Shown piece after piece: positions 52,601-62,563 of a stretch of 64,000 nt of DNA (position 1 is the stretch's first letter; each line of letters begins with the position of its first letter). The stretch is taken from assembly GCF_022171985.1 (NCBI RefSeq), contig NZ_JAJVHF010000005.1:1-64000 (forward strand), in the 5' to 3' direction. Under the pieces are notes generated by a model that was not told the DNA's origin, did not search any database, and saw nothing but the letters and a program-made list of their open reading frames with translations. The stretch is from Huaxiibacter chinensis. Lineage in GTDB: Bacteria > Pseudomonadota > Gammaproteobacteria > Enterobacterales > Enterobacteriaceae. Both the position numbers and the translations under genes were made by a program.

Positions 52601-53416
52601 ATGAACAATCTGACGATCACAATGTATTTCAATGCCGACACCGATAAGCTTGCGTTGTATAAAAGCGATCCGGAAGATAATGGCTGTGAACATACTCATG
52701 AATTTGACGAGTTAGTGATTGTTGAACAGGGGCATGGGCTGCATGTTATTAATGGCAGGCCTCTGTTTGTACAGCAGGGGGATGTTTTTTATGTGCGAAG
52801 AACAGACCATCATTTTTACGACGAGCTGGGAACGCTGAAACTGATTAACATTCTGGTTAATCCGAATGTTGATTTTAATTACCTGAGCCGGATGGAAGGT
52901 CTGCTTGAGCGGATATCGGCAGGTAACCTGAGTTCATATGTCTGGTTACCCCCGGGGATCCGAATGGAATGCAATTCACTGGTCGATCAGATCTTTAATT
53001 CGGTACAGCCAGTTGAGCAACGGGAATATCTTTTTTTCAGACTGGTTATGGTCATTACCGAAGCCCAGTACAGGGCGCAGAAAAACAATACACGTTATAA
53101 ATTACATAAACTTCTCAACCATCTGCAGGAGAATTGTTTTGAACAATATGACTGGGATCTGCTGGCGTTAAATTTCCATTTAACGCCCCGGACCATGTTC
53201 AGGCATATTAAAGAAGCCACCGGAATGACACCCGAGAATTACATAAAGAGGCTGAGACTCCTGTCTGCCCGATCAAGGCTGCGTGAAACAGAGATGACCG
53301 TGACCGAAATTGCTTTTATGTGTGGTTTTACTAACAGCAATTATTTCACCACTTTATACAAAAAAACATTTGGCGTGACGCCGTCTGATGACCGGCGTAG
53401 TCATATCGCCATTTAA
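52601..53416 (+). CDS. AraC-family regulator of the glycoside locus
   Basis: 271-residue regulator like RhaS/RhaR. The ATG at 52601 has an optimal AGGAGG site eight bases before it; upstream open frame is not coding. The N-terminal cupin sensor includes CEHTHEFDELVIVEQGHGLHVINGRPLFVQQGDVFYVR (residues about 29-66), and the C-terminal double HTH includes LALNFHLTPRTMFRHIKEATG and VTEIAFMCGFTNSNYFTTLYKKTFGVTP. It is divergent from the GH78-GPH-porin operon and probably activates it upon binding a rhamnose-like sugar; the ligand is inference. Confidence 0.92.
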   Translation: MNNLTITMYFNADTDKLALYKSDPEDNGCEHTHEFDELVIVEQGHGLHVINGRPLFVQQGDVFYVRRTDHHFYDELGTLKLINILVNPNVDFNYLSRMEGLLERISAGNLSSYVWLPPGIRMECNSLVDQIFNSVQPVEQREYLFFRLVMVITEAQYRAQKNNTRYKLHKLLNHLQENCFEQYDWDLLALNFHLTPRTMFRHIKEATGMTPENYIKRLRLLSARSRLRETEMTVTEIAFMCGFTNSNYFTTLYKKTFGVTPSDDRRSHIAI

Positions 53417-53518
53417 CATTGTACCGTTTAACCGTGGCACAGATCTGGAGAAAATACAGGTTCGGACAGTACGCCAGCCTCTAAGTTTTAAGCCGTAGGC
53501 AACCGGAAATTCCGGTGC

Positions 53519-53557
53519 CTGCCCTACCGCGGTTTAAGGGGGCAGTTCGGTTTTTTT
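53519..53557 (+). terminator. Candidate terminator of the AraC gene
   Basis: CTGCCC (53519-53524) pairs with GGGCAG (53540-53545) and is followed by TTCGG and a run of seven T (53551-53557). The loop of 15 bases is large. A second hairpin just upstream (about 53497-53520) would reinforce termination about 100 bases after the AraC stop. Confidence 0.5.
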
Positions 53558-53614
53558 GCAAAGTCGGATCTGATGACCTGCCCCTTTTAAACTAACGTAC
53601 CATGGGCTAGCAAC

Positions 53615-53638
53615 GTCCGCTTCTGGCACCTTGCGGAC
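53615..53638. repeat. Island palindrome, copy 6
   Basis: GTCCGC-TTCTGGCACCTT-GCGGAC: perfect 6-base arms around a centre with CTGGCAC, the best-preserved copy of the family. Confidence 0.6.
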
Positions 53639-53789
53639 GGTCATTGAATTTGCTCAGGTAATTAAAAGAGTCAAAACGACTCGCATTGGCGGGTTTTGCT
53701 CGTTTGCTACCTCCGGTCAATCTGTTGCTGTCCTGATTGGGTCGGAACAGGGCCAGCAATTGTTTTAATGTTCCAGGTACGTAAACGCC

Positions 53790-53814
53790 CCCTTACGCAG
53801 GCTTATTTTTTTGC
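53790..53814 (+). repeat. Right 25-bp direct repeat (attR-like)
   Basis: Exact copy of the cyaR 3' terminator arm and T-run found at 38700-38724. Here the 5' arm of the hairpin is missing and only a partial ACGTAA arm precedes it, so this copy is the displaced 3' end of the original host gene or the phage-side half. The sequence after it (CTTTCGG) leads directly into the yegS leader. Confidence 0.9.
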
Positions 53815-53890
53815 CTTTCGGCCTGTTCTTACCCGTTTTTTGCTTCGCTGAGATACACTCTTGAGAGCGCAGAAAAAGGGAGCACCGTGG

Positions 53891-54790
53891 ATGGCAATCT
53901 ATCCAGACAGTTTATTGATCCTTAACGGCAAAAGTGCAGGCAACGAACCGTTGCGTCAGGCTATTGCTGATTTACGTGATGAAGGCGTCGTTATTCACGT
54001 TCGTGTCACCTGGGAAAAGGGCGACGCGGCGCGCTATATCGATGAAGCCTGCCAGCTGGGAGTAAAAACCGTGATCTCGGGCGGCGGCGACGGCACCATC
54101 AATGAAATTGCAACGGCGCTGACCAGACTGAACGCGGCTCATCGCCTGGCTCTGGGCATTTTACCTTTAGGGACGGCCAACGATTTCGCCACCAGTGTCG
54201 GGATACCGGAAAGCCTGGATAAGGCCCTCCAGCTGGCGATTGTGGGTAAGCCGACGGCGGTGGATATTGCTCAGGTCAATGACCAGACCTGTTTTATCAA
54301 TATGGCAACCGGTGGATTTGGCACACGCATCACCAGCGAAACGCCGGAAAAACTCAAAGCCGCGCTGGGCGGCGTGTCGTATCTCATTCATGGTCTGATG
54401 CGCATGGATACCCTTAAGCCGGACCGCTGCGAAATTACCGGCGACAACTTTCACTGGCAGGGCGACGCGCTGGTCATTGGCATTGGTAACGGGCGTCAGG
54501 CCGGTGGCGGTCAACAGCTCTGCCCCGACGCGCTGATCAATGACGGACTCCTGCAGCTGCGTATTTTTACCGGCGACGAACTGCTACCGGCGCTGTTTAC
54601 CACTCTCACCAATCCTGAAGAGAGCCCGAATATTATCGACGGCCAGTCCGCCTGGTTTGAGGTTGAGGCTCCCCATGGCATGACCTTCAACCTGGACGGG
54701 GAACCTTTAAGCGGCGATCGTTTCCGCATTGCGGTCATGCCCGGCGCGTTGCAGTGCCGCTTGCCGCCGGATTGCGCGCTTTTACGCTGA
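53891..54790 (+). CDS. yegS: Lipid kinase YegS
   Basis: Diacylglycerol-kinase-like enzyme; E. coli YegS phosphorylates phosphatidylglycerol in vitro. The start at 53891 ([15 protein letters not shown]) gives 299 residues, as in E. coli; ten upstream codons are not used. The nucleotide-binding [14 protein letters not shown] motif lies near residues 62-75, [12 protein letters not shown] near residue 95 and [10 protein letters not shown] near the end, which includes the catalytic acid region. It is the first core gene right of the island. Confidence 0.95.
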   Translation: MAIYPDSLLILNGKSAGNEPLRQAIADLRDEGVVIHVRVTWEKGDAARYIDEACQLGVKTVISGGGDGTINEIATALTRLNAAHRLALGILPLGTANDFATSVGIPESLDKALQLAIVGKPTAVDIAQVNDQTCFINMATGGFGTRITSETPEKLKAALGGVSYLIHGLMRMDTLKPDRCEITGDNFHWQGDALVIGIGNGRQAGGGQQLCPDALINDGLLQLRIFTGDELLPALFTTLTNPEESPNIIDGQSAWFEVEAPHGMTFNLDGEPLSGDRFRIAVMPGALQCRLPPDCALLR

Positions 54791-54838
54791 CGCCAGCGCC
54801 GGGGGACGTTCAAACCTGCCCGGCCTGGCTCCTGATAA

Positions 54839-55612
54839 TTAATAAACCGAGACCTGTCGCGCCATTTCACGGCTGTACTGCTGACTGGCTGTCATTAACA
54901 TCCGCGTATAATCCGTTTTTGCCCGCCCGGCGACCATCTCATCGACGGTCAGGGTTTCGAGGATTTTGCCGTACTGCATCACCGCCACCCTCTGACACAG
55001 ATGCGCGATGACCCCTAAGTCGTGCGTCACCATCAGGTAGGTCAGATTCGATTCGCGCTGCAACTCAGCCAGCAGGTTCAGGATCTCCGCCTGCACCGAG
55101 ACATCCAGGGCGGAAGTCGGCTCATCCAGCAATAACACCTGCGGCTCCAGAATCAATGCCCGCGCGATGGCCACACGCTGGCGCTGCCCGCCGGAAAGCT
55201 GGTGCGGATAGCGATCGCGAAAGGCCCGATTCAGCCCAACTTTATCGAGCAAACCATGAATGCGACGGTCCCGGTCCGTGATACCGTGGATCTGCAGCGG
55301 CTCCTCCAGAATATCGCCAATGGTGTGGCGCGGATGCAGTGAACCGTAAGGGTCCTGGAACACCATCTGAACGCGTCGGCAACGCGCCTGGCTGATGCGC
55401 TTCTCCAGCGCTTTGCCGTCGATCGCCAGCTCGCCATCCCAGTGCGTGAACAGCCCGGCCAGACATTTGAGCACCGTGGTTTTGCCGGAACCGGACTCCC
55501 CGACCAGCCCATAAATTTCGCCTTCCCGGACGGTAATATTCACGTCGTCCAGCACCTGATTGCGCTTCTCGCCTTCGCCAAAGGCGAGGTTAAGATGTTT
55601 AATCTCGATCAT
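54839..55612 (-). CDS. Opp/Dpp-type ABC transporter ATP-binding protein (second)
   Basis: 257-residue ATPase of the peptide/nickel/glycoside uptake family (DppF/OppF-like), acting on the cytoplasmic face with the partner encoded just upstream. Walker A GESGSGKT lies near residues 38-45, the Q-loop is in MVFQDPYGSLHPRHT, the signature is LSGGQRQR, Walker [12 protein letters not shown], and the H-loop VTHD. It starts nine bases after the first ATPase gene and is the last cistron of the leftward operon. Confidence 0.93.
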   Translation of the reverse strand: MIEIKHLNLAFGEGEKRNQVLDDVNITVREGEIYGLVGESGSGKTTVLKCLAGLFTHWDGELAIDGKALEKRISQARCRRVQMVFQDPYGSLHPRHTIGDILEEPLQIHGITDRDRRIHGLLDKVGLNRAFRDRYPHQLSGGQRQRVAIARALILEPQVLLLDEPTSALDVSVQAEILNLLAELQRESNLTYLMVTHDLGVIAHLCQRVAVMQYGKILETLTVDEMVAGRAKTDYTRMLMTASQQYSREMARQVSVY

Positions 55613-55621
55613 CTCTGCTCC

Positions 55622-56482
55622 TTACTCGGTGAGCCAACTGGCCTGACGTTGCAGGACGGGCAGCACCGGGCGACGATGGTTAAGCTCCGGCAGCGCGTTA
55701 ATTAACCCCTGCGTATACGGGTGCTTTGCGTTATGCAGATCGCAGGCGGCGATGGATTCCACCACCCGACCGGCATACATCACCAGCACCCGATCGCAAA
55801 AGCTGCGCACCAGGTTGATATCGTGGCTGATAAAAATCAGCCCCAGCCCGCGTGACGCCACCAGATCGTCCAGCAATCCCAGCACCTGAAGGCGCACCGA
55901 CACATCCAGCGCCGAGGTGGGTTCATCGGCAATAACCAGTTCAGGATCGGTAATCAGCATCATGGCAATCATAATGCGCTGCCCCTGCCCGCCGGAGATT
56001 TCATGCGGATAGAGGTGATACACCCGCTCCGGCTGGCGAATGCGCACCACGTCGAGCATCTCCAGCACTTTTGCCTTAGCCTCGGCTTTGCGCCCGGGAT
56101 GATGGGTTAACCAGGCTTCGGCGATCTGGTCACCCACGCAAACGACCGGATTAAGCGAATACTTCGGGTCCTGCATGATCATGGAGATCCGCTTGCCACG
56201 AATGCCGCGCATTTGCGCCTCGCTGACCGTGCGCAAATCCACCTCGCCAAACTGCATGCGGGTGGCGCTGATACGGGCCTTGGCCGGATGCAGACGCAGT
56301 AGCGCCCGCCCTACCGTGGATTTACCCGAGCCCGATTCACCTACAATTGCCAGCTTTTCGCGACCTAACTGGAATGAGACGCCGCGCACGGCCTGCGTCA
56401 CGGCGCTGCCGTTGGTAAAGTCGACGTGGAGATCGCGCACGTCGAGCAGCGCGTTATTCGCTGCGAGGATCGAGGATGTCAC
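55622..56482 (-). CDS. Opp/Dpp-type ABC transporter ATP-binding protein (first)
   Basis: 286-residue ATPase like DppD/OppD. A GTG start at 56482 is preferred because AGGAG lies nine bases before it; an ATG at 56491 is in frame but abuts the AGGAG, leaving no spacing. Walker [11 protein letters not shown]-loop [11 protein letters not shown], signature ISGGQGQR, Walker [13 protein letters not shown] and H-loop ISHD are all visible. The C-terminus has [14 protein letters not shown], typical of the oligopeptide subfamily. It overlaps the end of the second permease gene by 29 bases. Confidence 0.92.
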   Translation of the reverse strand: MTSSILAANNALLDVRDLHVDFTNGSAVTQAVRGVSFQLGREKLAIVGESGSGKSTVGRALLRLHPAKARISATRMQFGEVDLRTVSEAQMRGIRGKRISMIMQDPKYSLNPVVCVGDQIAEAWLTHHPGRKAEAKAKVLEMLDVVRIRQPERVYHLYPHEISGGQGQRIMIAMMLITDPELVIADEPTSALDVSVRLQVLGLLDDLVASRGLGLIFISHDINLVRSFCDRVLVMYAGRVVESIAACDLHNAKHPYTQGLINALPELNHRRPVLPVLQRQASWLTE

Positions 56483-57359
56483 GTAAGCCATCTCCTAAAA
56501 AGTTGAATGCCAGACTGTTAATCAGAATCGCCAGACCGGGGATCGTCACCACCCACCAGCACTCCATCATGTAGGTACGTCCGCTGGAGATCATCGCCCC
56601 CCACTCCGGTTCCGGCGGCTGCGCGCCCAGGCCCAGGAAGCCCAGACCTGCGGCCGTCAGAATGATCCCGGCCATATTCATGGTGATACGAATAATGACC
56701 GAGGGCAGACAGAGCGGCACAATGTGTCGCCATAAAACACGCACCGGCGATGCCCCCTGTAACCGTACCGCCGAGATAAAATCGGCCTGGCGCAGCGAGA
56801 GGGTTTCCGCTCGCGCCAGTCGGGCAATGGGTGGCCAGGCGGTCAGCGTGATGGCAATCACCACGTGTTCAAGGCCCGGACCGAGCGCCGCAACAAATGC
56901 CAGGGCCAGCACCAGGCTTGGGAATGAGATAAAAATATCGGTGACCCGCATCAGCACCGCATCGACTTTGCCACCAAAATAGCCGGCGGTGACGCCCAAC
57001 AGCAGCCCCAGCGGCCCGACGGTCACCGAGACCAGCAGCACGATATAGAGCGTGATACGCGAGCCGTAGACCAGCCGGCTAAAAATATCACGACCAAACT
57101 CGTCGGTGCCGAACCAGTGCTGCCCGTTCGGTGCCACCAGCGCATTGTTCAGGTCCTGCACCAGCGGGTTATAAGGGGCAATCCACGGGGCAAACGCGGC
57201 GACGATGAGCAGCAGCAGTACGATGCCCCCGCCGATCGCGGTTAACGGATTACGCGCCATCTTGCCCACAAAGCCGGTGGCCCGCGTCAGGGTCCGCTTA
57301 AGCCGCTGACGGCCTTCACGTTGACGCGCGCCCAGCGGGGTATCCAGAGAAACGGTCAT
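56454..57359 (-). CDS. Opp/Dpp-type ABC permease (DppC-like)
   Basis: 301-residue inner-membrane permease with about six hydrophobic segments. The family features are [29 protein letters not shown] near the first helix, the [29 protein letters not shown] stretch and the ATPase-contacting EAA-like loop around [25 protein letters not shown]. It overlaps the DppB-like gene by four bases and would form the heterodimeric channel with it. Confidence 0.93.
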   Translation of the reverse strand: MTVSLDTPLGARQREGRQRLKRTLTRATGFVGKMARNPLTAIGGGIVLLLLIVAAFAPWIAPYNPLVQDLNNALVAPNGQHWFGTDEFGRDIFSRLVYGSRITLYIVLLVSVTVGPLGLLLGVTAGYFGGKVDAVLMRVTDIFISFPSLVLALAFVAALGPGLEHVVIAITLTAWPPIARLARAETLSLRQADFISAVRLQGASPVRVLWRHIVPLCLPSVIIRITMNMAGIILTAAGLGFLGLGAQPPEPEWGAMISSGRTYMMECWWVVTIPGLAILINSLAFNFLGDGLRDILDPRSE

Positions 57360-58393
57360 GATTTCGTCCTCGGGTCAAAGAATTGATACAGCATGTCAGA
57401 GAGCAGGTTGAGCATGACGAAAATCAGCCCCACCAGCAGTACACAGCCCATTACCGCGTTCATATCCCCCAGCAGCAGGCTACCCGTGAGGTAGGAGCCA
57501 AAGCCCGGCCAGGAGAAGACGGTTTCAATCAGCACGGCGCCTTCCAGAAGGGAGCCGTAAGCCAGCGCAACGACGGTCAACAGTTGAACCAGAATGTTAC
57601 GAAACGCGTGATTCCAGATCACCTGACGCTCCGTTAACCCTTTTACGCGGGCAGTGATGATGAACTCCTGCGACAGCTGCGCCAGCATAAAGCTGCGGGT
57701 CATTCGGCTGATGTAGGCGAGCGAGTGAAAACCGAGCAGCGACGCGGGCAGCACCAGATGATTAATAGCGTTCCAGAAGACCGCGCTGTTACCGGCCAGC
57801 AACGCGTCAAGGGTCATCAGGCCGGTGCGACGCGGCACCATGCCATCCAGACCGAGATCCAGACGTCCCGCGCCGCCCACCCAACCGAGCCAGGCGTAAA
57901 ACAGCAGCAGACCCATCATGCCCACCCAGAAAATGGGCGTGGAGTAGCCCGCCAGGCTGATGATGCGCACCACATAATCCGACACGCTGTTGCGCCGTGC
58001 CGCCGCCAGCACGCCCAGCGGGATCCCAAGCCCCGCACCGACGATAATCGCCATGGTGGCCAGCTCCAGCGTGGCCGGGAAGACGCGCAGAATATCGTCC
58101 GTCACCGGTTTGCCCGTCAGCAAGGCATTACCCAGATCGCCGTGGAGCAGATTGTTAAGGTAAATGCCGAACTGGGTCAGCAGCGACTGGTCAAAGCCCA
58201 GCTGGTGATAGACCTGCTGGTAGGTACTGTGATCCGCATCCGGGCCGACAATCGCCAGAACCGGATCCACCGGCATAACGCGCCCGATGAAGAACGTGAG
58301 CAGCAGCAGGCCAAACAGCGTGATCAGCACCTGCGTCAGCCGTTTCGAAAAACGGCGGGTGCGGGAGCCAGGAGAGAGGATCGCCACGCTCAT
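57356..58393 (-). CDS. Opp/Dpp-type ABC permease (DppB-like)
   Basis: 345-residue permease with an N-terminal cytoplasmic tail and about six membrane segments. Recognisable parts are LITLFGLLLLTFFIGRVMPVDPV, the conserved YLNNLLHGDLGNALLTGKPV loop and the EAA-type SRMTRSFMLAQLSQEFIITARVKGLTERQV segment. It overlaps the substrate-binding gene by four bases, and the DppC-like gene by four bases. Confidence 0.93.
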   Translation of the reverse strand: MSVAILSPGSRTRRFSKRLTQVLITLFGLLLLTFFIGRVMPVDPVLAIVGPDADHSTYQQVYHQLGFDQSLLTQFGIYLNNLLHGDLGNALLTGKPVTDDILRVFPATLELATMAIIVGAGLGIPLGVLAAARRNSVSDYVVRIISLAGYSTPIFWVGMMGLLLFYAWLGWVGGAGRLDLGLDGMVPRRTGLMTLDALLAGNSAVFWNAINHLVLPASLLGFHSLAYISRMTRSFMLAQLSQEFIITARVKGLTERQVIWNHAFRNILVQLLTVVALAYGSLLEGAVLIETVFSWPGFGSYLTGSLLLGDMNAVMGCVLLVGLIFVMLNLLSDMLYQFFDPRTKS

Positions 58394-60006
58394 TGTTCAC
58401 CTCCGGTTTTATAGACTTCGCGCAGGAAGGTGGTCGCCGAAGGATGCGACTGGAAGTTTTTCACCTCGTTACGCACCACCACGGAATCGACCATTTGCGA
58501 CAGCGGGACCATCGCCGGGATCAGCGCGTCATAACGCACCTGAATTTGCTGATAATCGGCAATCTGTTGTTTTGCATCCCGCTCCAGCAACGCTTTATCG
58601 ATCATCTCATTCAGTGGCTTGTCGTAAAAACTGGTGCGCCACCCCTGGAAATTGGTGAGCCGCGCCGCGTCGCTGTTGTCCGGGTTATAGACCAGCGCAC
58701 GCAGGCTGGAGTGCGGATGCGGTTCCACCCCGCTGCCGCCGCGCCCGACCAGCATGTCGAATTTGCGCTCGCGCATCGCCCCGTAGATCTGGTTACCGGT
58801 GCCGGTGATAATTTTGGCGTTGATCCCCGCCTGCATCAGCGTGGACTGCACGGCGATGGCGATATTCAAAAACGGCTGGTCTGCCAGCACGCGTAAGGTA
58901 GTGTCAAACCCCTGCGGGTACCCTGCTTCCGCCAGCAGTTTTTTTGCACGCGGTATGTCGAGCTGATAACCCGGGTCCGGCAGCGTGGACGGCATTCCCG
59001 CCTTAATGGGCCGCTGGTGCAGCACGCCGTAGCCCGGCATAAGCGCCTTGTTGATCCCCTGATAGTCAATCAGGTAGCGCACCGCCTCGCGCACTTTCGG
59101 ATTGGCAAAATGCGCCTCTTTCATGCTCATGGCGACGTAGTAGACCGTCCCTTTTTGCACGGCTTCTACCGTTAAGTGAGGGTCTTTACGCAGGGCGTTG
59201 ATGTCAGACACCGCCATGTTGCTGGCGATATCCAGATCGCCTTTTTCAATCATCAGTCGCAGGGTTTGCGACTCCTGGAAATGGCGCAGCACGACCCGGT
59301 TCATTTTGGGTGCATCACGCCAGTAATGCGGGTTGCGCTGCATCCGCAACACATCTTTTGCTTGCCAGGTTTCCAGCATAAAGGGCCCTGAGCCGGCTTC
59401 GTTGGTGGTGAGCCAGCGGTTGCCCCAGTCGTTGTTTACCGCATGCTGCTGCACGGTTTTGCTGTCGAGTACGCCCAGATTGCCGAGTGCGCCCAGGGAA
59501 TAGATCACCAGTTGCGGATCGTTGGGCTTCGGCAGAACAATTTGCACCGTGTACGCATCGGGCGCGCTGATCTGCTGGTCGATGTTCTTCTTCGAGAAGC
59601 CGTAGGATTTCCACACCGAGGCCTGCGCCAGATTAAGGTGCAGCAGGCGGCGCATCGACCAGACGACGTCCTCTGCGGTAAGCGGATTACCGGAATGGAA
59701 AGTCACATCATCACGAAGATGAAACGTCAGGGTTTTGCGATCCGGTGCGATCTCCCAGCTTTTCGCCAGCGCAGGTTTCACGTGAGTCAGTTCGTTCGGG
59801 TCAAGCTCCACCAGCGAATCATAGAGATTCACCACTATCCCGACGACCTCGTTGCCGGTCATAGCGGCCGGATCGAGGGTCAGCAGGTTGTTCATATTCA
59901 TGCCGATGATGAGCTGGTCGGGCGGCGTTTTTGCATACGCCGCACCGCTCCCCATCATCAGCGAAAGCGTGAGTAAACACGCCTTCGTGAGGGTGTTTTT
60001 GTTCAT
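58390..60006 (-). CDS. Periplasmic binding protein, SBP_bac_5 family
   Basis: 538-residue substrate-binding protein of the DppA/OppA/NikA class. A signal peptide (MNKNTLTKACLLTLSLMMGSGAAYA) is cleaved near residue 25, with no lipobox. The family start PPDQLIIGMNMNNLLTLDPA and the W-x-I-A-type KPALAKSWEIAPDRKTLTFHLRDDVTFHSGNPLTAEDVVWS stretch (residues about 75-125) are clear. It lies 38 bases after the enolase-superfamily gene. Family members bind peptides, nickel or oligosaccharides, so the ligand is open. Confidence 0.94.
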   Translation of the reverse strand: MNKNTLTKACLLTLSLMMGSGAAYAKTPPDQLIIGMNMNNLLTLDPAAMTGNEVVGIVVNLYDSLVELDPNELTHVKPALAKSWEIAPDRKTLTFHLRDDVTFHSGNPLTAEDVVWSMRRLLHLNLAQASVWKSYGFSKKNIDQQISAPDAYTVQIVLPKPNDPQLVIYSLGALGNLGVLDSKTVQQHAVNNDWGNRWLTTNEAGSGPFMLETWQAKDVLRMQRNPHYWRDAPKMNRVVLRHFQESQTLRLMIEKGDLDIASNMAVSDINALRKDPHLTVEAVQKGTVYYVAMSMKEAHFANPKVREAVRYLIDYQGINKALMPGYGVLHQRPIKAGMPSTLPDPGYQLDIPRAKKLLAEAGYPQGFDTTLRVLADQPFLNIAIAVQSTLMQAGINAKIITGTGNQIYGAMRERKFDMLVGRGGSGVEPHPHSSLRALVYNPDNSDAARLTNFQGWRTSFYDKPLNEMIDKALLERDAKQQIADYQQIQVRYDALIPAMVPLSQMVDSVVVRNEVKNFQSHPSATTFLREVYKTGGEQ

Positions 60007-60044
60007 CTGTGTATACCGTTTGTAGGGTTGAAGTATTGTTATGG

Positions 60045-61199
60045 TCAGTCGTGGCTGACGGTATTAGCTTCGATATACGCAAAATTAATGTCTTCACCGA
60101 GTCCGGGGCGGTCTGGCAAGGTGACCATGCCGTTTTCATCCATCGGATCGATAAGGCTATTGAGATACGCCGCAGGTTCGTCGTAATCCAGGAACGGATG
60201 CAGTAACCCACGTTCATACCAGCGGCAGTTTTTAATGGCGCCAATCACCGCCAGGCTTGCCGCGCCGTTTCCGTGCACTTCGCAGTCCATGCCGAAGGAT
60301 TCCGCCAGGTGAGCCACTTTAAGCGTGGGTGAAATGCCGCCGACACCGTTGGGGCCCGCACGCAGAATGTCGCAGGCGCCCGCTTTAACCCAGTCGGCGC
60401 GGCTGTGGTGTTTTCCACCCAGGCTTTCCGGGCCGATAATCGGTATCGACAGATTGTCCGCAAGCCAGGCATATGAGGCCATGCTCTCCTCTTCCATCGG
60501 CTCTTCAAACCAGGCGAAGTCGAGTTTTTCCAGCGCTTTGCCGATATAAAGCGCCTCGGCACGGCTGTACCAGTGGTAACCGTCAATCATCAGATCGATG
60601 TCGGGGCCGACCGCTTCGCGCACGGCAGCACAGGCTTTAACATCCATTTTCGGGTTGGGGGCGAAAGAGACCGGCGGCATCCAGGTATGCAGCTTGATGG
60701 CCTTATAGCCGCGCGCCACCAGCTTTTCGGCAAAGCGGGCATACTCATCCGGCGTAGAGAGGCCGCCTGGCAAATCGTCGCCGCACATGGTGCTGCCGTA
60801 GGCTGGCACTGTATCCCGATAGCCGCCAAGCAGTTTCCAGACCGGCATATTCAGCTTACGTCCCGCCAGATCCCACAGCGCCTGTTCCACAAACGAGAGC
60901 GCGCGCTCGGTTAACTGGTGTGCGCTCCCACGCTGCCAGTGGGCCAGGTCCTGCCAGATGCGCTCACGATTGAATACGTCCTGCCCCACCAGCACTTTGC
61001 GGAAGAAGGTATTCACCACGAAGGGGCGCACCACTTCCGGCGGCGCAAAAGCGTACCCTTGCGTGCCATCGTCTGCCGTAATGGTGAGCATCGCCATTTT
61101 GGCCAGGCTTTCCGGGCCAGGATGCGAATGACCGGCGCTGTCCGAGACCCGACGCGTGGGGTACTGGAAGACGGTGACATTTACAGATTCAATTTTCAT
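60045..61199 (-). CDS. Enolase-superfamily enzyme (mandelate racemase-like)
   Basis: 384-residue metal-dependent racemase or dehydratase acting by proton abstraction next to a carboxylate. The Mg ligands are visible in LMIDGYHW (Asp), FAWFEEPM (Glu) and IIGPES (Glu). The second-strand base is in GYKAIKLHTW, and the opposite base is the His of DCEVHGNGA. The KLH arrangement differs from the KxK of dipeptide epimerases, favouring an acid-sugar dehydratase or similar. It is the first gene of the ABC operon, so its substrate or product is probably what the transporter imports. Confidence 0.9.
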   Translation of the reverse strand: MKIESVNVTVFQYPTRRVSDSAGHSHPGPESLAKMAMLTITADDGTQGYAFAPPEVVRPFVVNTFFRKVLVGQDVFNRERIWQDLAHWQRGSAHQLTERALSFVEQALWDLAGRKLNMPVWKLLGGYRDTVPAYGSTMCGDDLPGGLSTPDEYARFAEKLVARGYKAIKLHTWMPPVSFAPNPKMDVKACAAVREAVGPDIDLMIDGYHWYSRAEALYIGKALEKLDFAWFEEPMEEESMASYAWLADNLSIPIIGPESLGGKHHSRADWVKAGACDILRAGPNGVGGISPTLKVAHLAESFGMDCEVHGNGAASLAVIGAIKNCRWYERGLLHPFLDYDEPAAYLNSLIDPMDENGMVTLPDRPGLGEDINFAYIEANTVSHD

Positions 61200-61510
61200 T
61201 ATCAGTCCTTAACACAACGGAGATTGGTGCGACGTCTTAATTTGAAAAGCTGTTTCGAAATTAACTTTAAGCGCAAAATTCGTCCGCTGCCTTAGACAAT
61301 TTCCGCTATGCGTCGACGATTTGTTGTGCAAATGCACGGGAGGGAGTGACACTTTTCACAAAAGGAGGGCGAAGTGTGAAGTGGATCGAAAGGACGTTCG
61401 GAAGGAAATGAAGTGAATTACCGCACCCATTTACGGCCCGGGAAAAGGAACGTGCAGGACAAGCAACATCAGGATACCCTCCCCCGACGGGAGAGGGTCA
61501 GTGAGGTGGA
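61200..61510. other. Spacer between the enolase-superfamily gene and fbaB
   Basis: 311 bases. The left side must contain the promoter of the ABC operon; a TTTGAAAAGCTGTTTCGAAA partial palindrome (61231-61250) could be an operator. The right end has the REP-like repeat after fbaB. No gene is seen. Confidence 0.5.
61477..61508 (-). repeat. REP-like hairpin after fbaB
   Basis: CCCTCCCCC and GGGAGAGGG flank a short loop, followed by TCAGTGAGGTGG, just after the fbaB stop. It is the relative of the repeat between wzc and wcaA. It probably protects the fbaB transcript 3' end. Confidence 0.65.
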
Positions 61511-62563
61511 TTAAGCGATGGTCACTTTGCTGTCAAGATAGACATCCTGAACCGCATTGATGAGCTTCACGCCTTCGGTCATGGTTTTCTTAAACGCTTT
61601 GCGACCCAGGATCAGCCCCATCCCGCCCGCGCGTTTGTTGATCACCGCCGTGCGAACCGCATCGGTTAAATCCGTTTCGCCTCCTGCCGCACCGCCAGAG
61701 TTGATCAGGCCCGCCCGGCCCATATAGCAGTTCGCCAGCTGGTAGCGCACCAGATCGATAGGGTTCTCGCTGGTCAGCTTGCTGTAAACGCGGTCATCGG
61801 TATAACCGAAGTTCACCGCCTTGTAGCCGCCATTATTTTCAGCCATTTTTTGCTTAACAATGTCTGCGCCGATGGTCGCCGCCAGATGGTTAGCCTGGCC
61901 GGTCAGATCCGCAGACACGTGGTAATCCACGCCGTCTTTTTTGAAAGCATTATTGCGCAGATAGGCCCAGAGAACGGTAACCATGCCCAGCTCATGCGCC
62001 CGTTCAAACGCGGCGGAGATCTCTTCTATCTGACGGCGTGACTGCTCAGAGCCAAAGTAAATCGTCGCCCCAACGGCCACCGCCCCCATATTGAAGGCCT
62101 GCTCAACGCTGGCGTAGAGCGTCTGATCGTATTCCGTGGGGTAGCTTAGCGTCTCGTTGTGATTGAGTTTGACGAGGAACGGGATGCGGTGCGCATAGCG
62201 GCGCGAAACGGAAGCCAGCACGCCGTAGGTGGAGGCCACGCAGTTGCAACCGGCTTCAATCGCCAGTTCCACGATATTCTTCGGATCGAAATAGAGCGGG
62301 TTAGCGGCAAACGAGGCGCCCGCTGAGTGCTCCACGCCCTGGTCTACCGGCAAAATAGACAGGTATCCCGTCCCGGCGAGACGCCCGGTATTGTAGAGAG
62401 TTTGCATGTTTCGCAGAACCGCCGGCGGGCGATTATTGTCGATCATGACGCGGTCAACGTAGTCGTGACCCGGAAGGTAAAGCTGGTCGGATGGAATAGT
62501 CATACAACGATGCTGTAATAGGCTGTCGGCGTCTTTGCCAAGCAACTGCGCAATATCGGTCAT
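61511..62563 (-). CDS. fbaB: Class I fructose-bisphosphate aldolase
   Basis: Schiff-base aldolase of the archaeal-type (DhnA) family, used in gluconeogenesis. The start at 62563 ([16 protein letters not shown]) gives 350 residues, as in E. coli; the frame is open further upstream without homology. Visible are [56 protein letters not shown] (which should hold the Schiff-base lysine) and [15 protein letters not shown], the phosphate-binding region. It diverges from yegT. Confidence 0.96.
   Translation of the reverse strand: MTDIAQLLGKDADSLLQHRCMTIPSDQLYLPGHDYVDRVMIDNNRPPAVLRNMQTLYNTGRLAGTGYLSILPVDQGVEHSAGASFAANPLYFDPKNIVELAIEAGCNCVASTYGVLASVSRRYAHRIPFLVKLNHNETLSYPTEYDQTLYASVEQAFNMGAVAVGATIYFGSEQSRRQIEEISAAFERAHELGMVTVLWAYLRNNAFKKDGVDYHVSADLTGQANHLAATIGADIVKQKMAENNGGYKAVNFGYTDDRVYSKLTSENPIDLVRYQLANCYMGRAGLINSGGAAGGETDLTDAVRTAVINKRAGGMGLILGRKAFKKTMTEGVKLINAVQDVYLDSKVTIA

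Larger units (their letters stand above)
53417..53890. other. Right island end and yegS leader
   Basis: 474 bases without a gene. In order it holds a hairpin AGGCAACCGGAA/TTCCGGTGCCT (about 53497-53520), the AraC terminator candidate, a possible mobile-element scar (arms 53532-53545 and 53578-53592), island palindrome copy 6, an unassigned stretch with GAGTCAAAACGACTC, the right 25-bp repeat, and the yegS leader from 53815. Confidence 0.65.
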
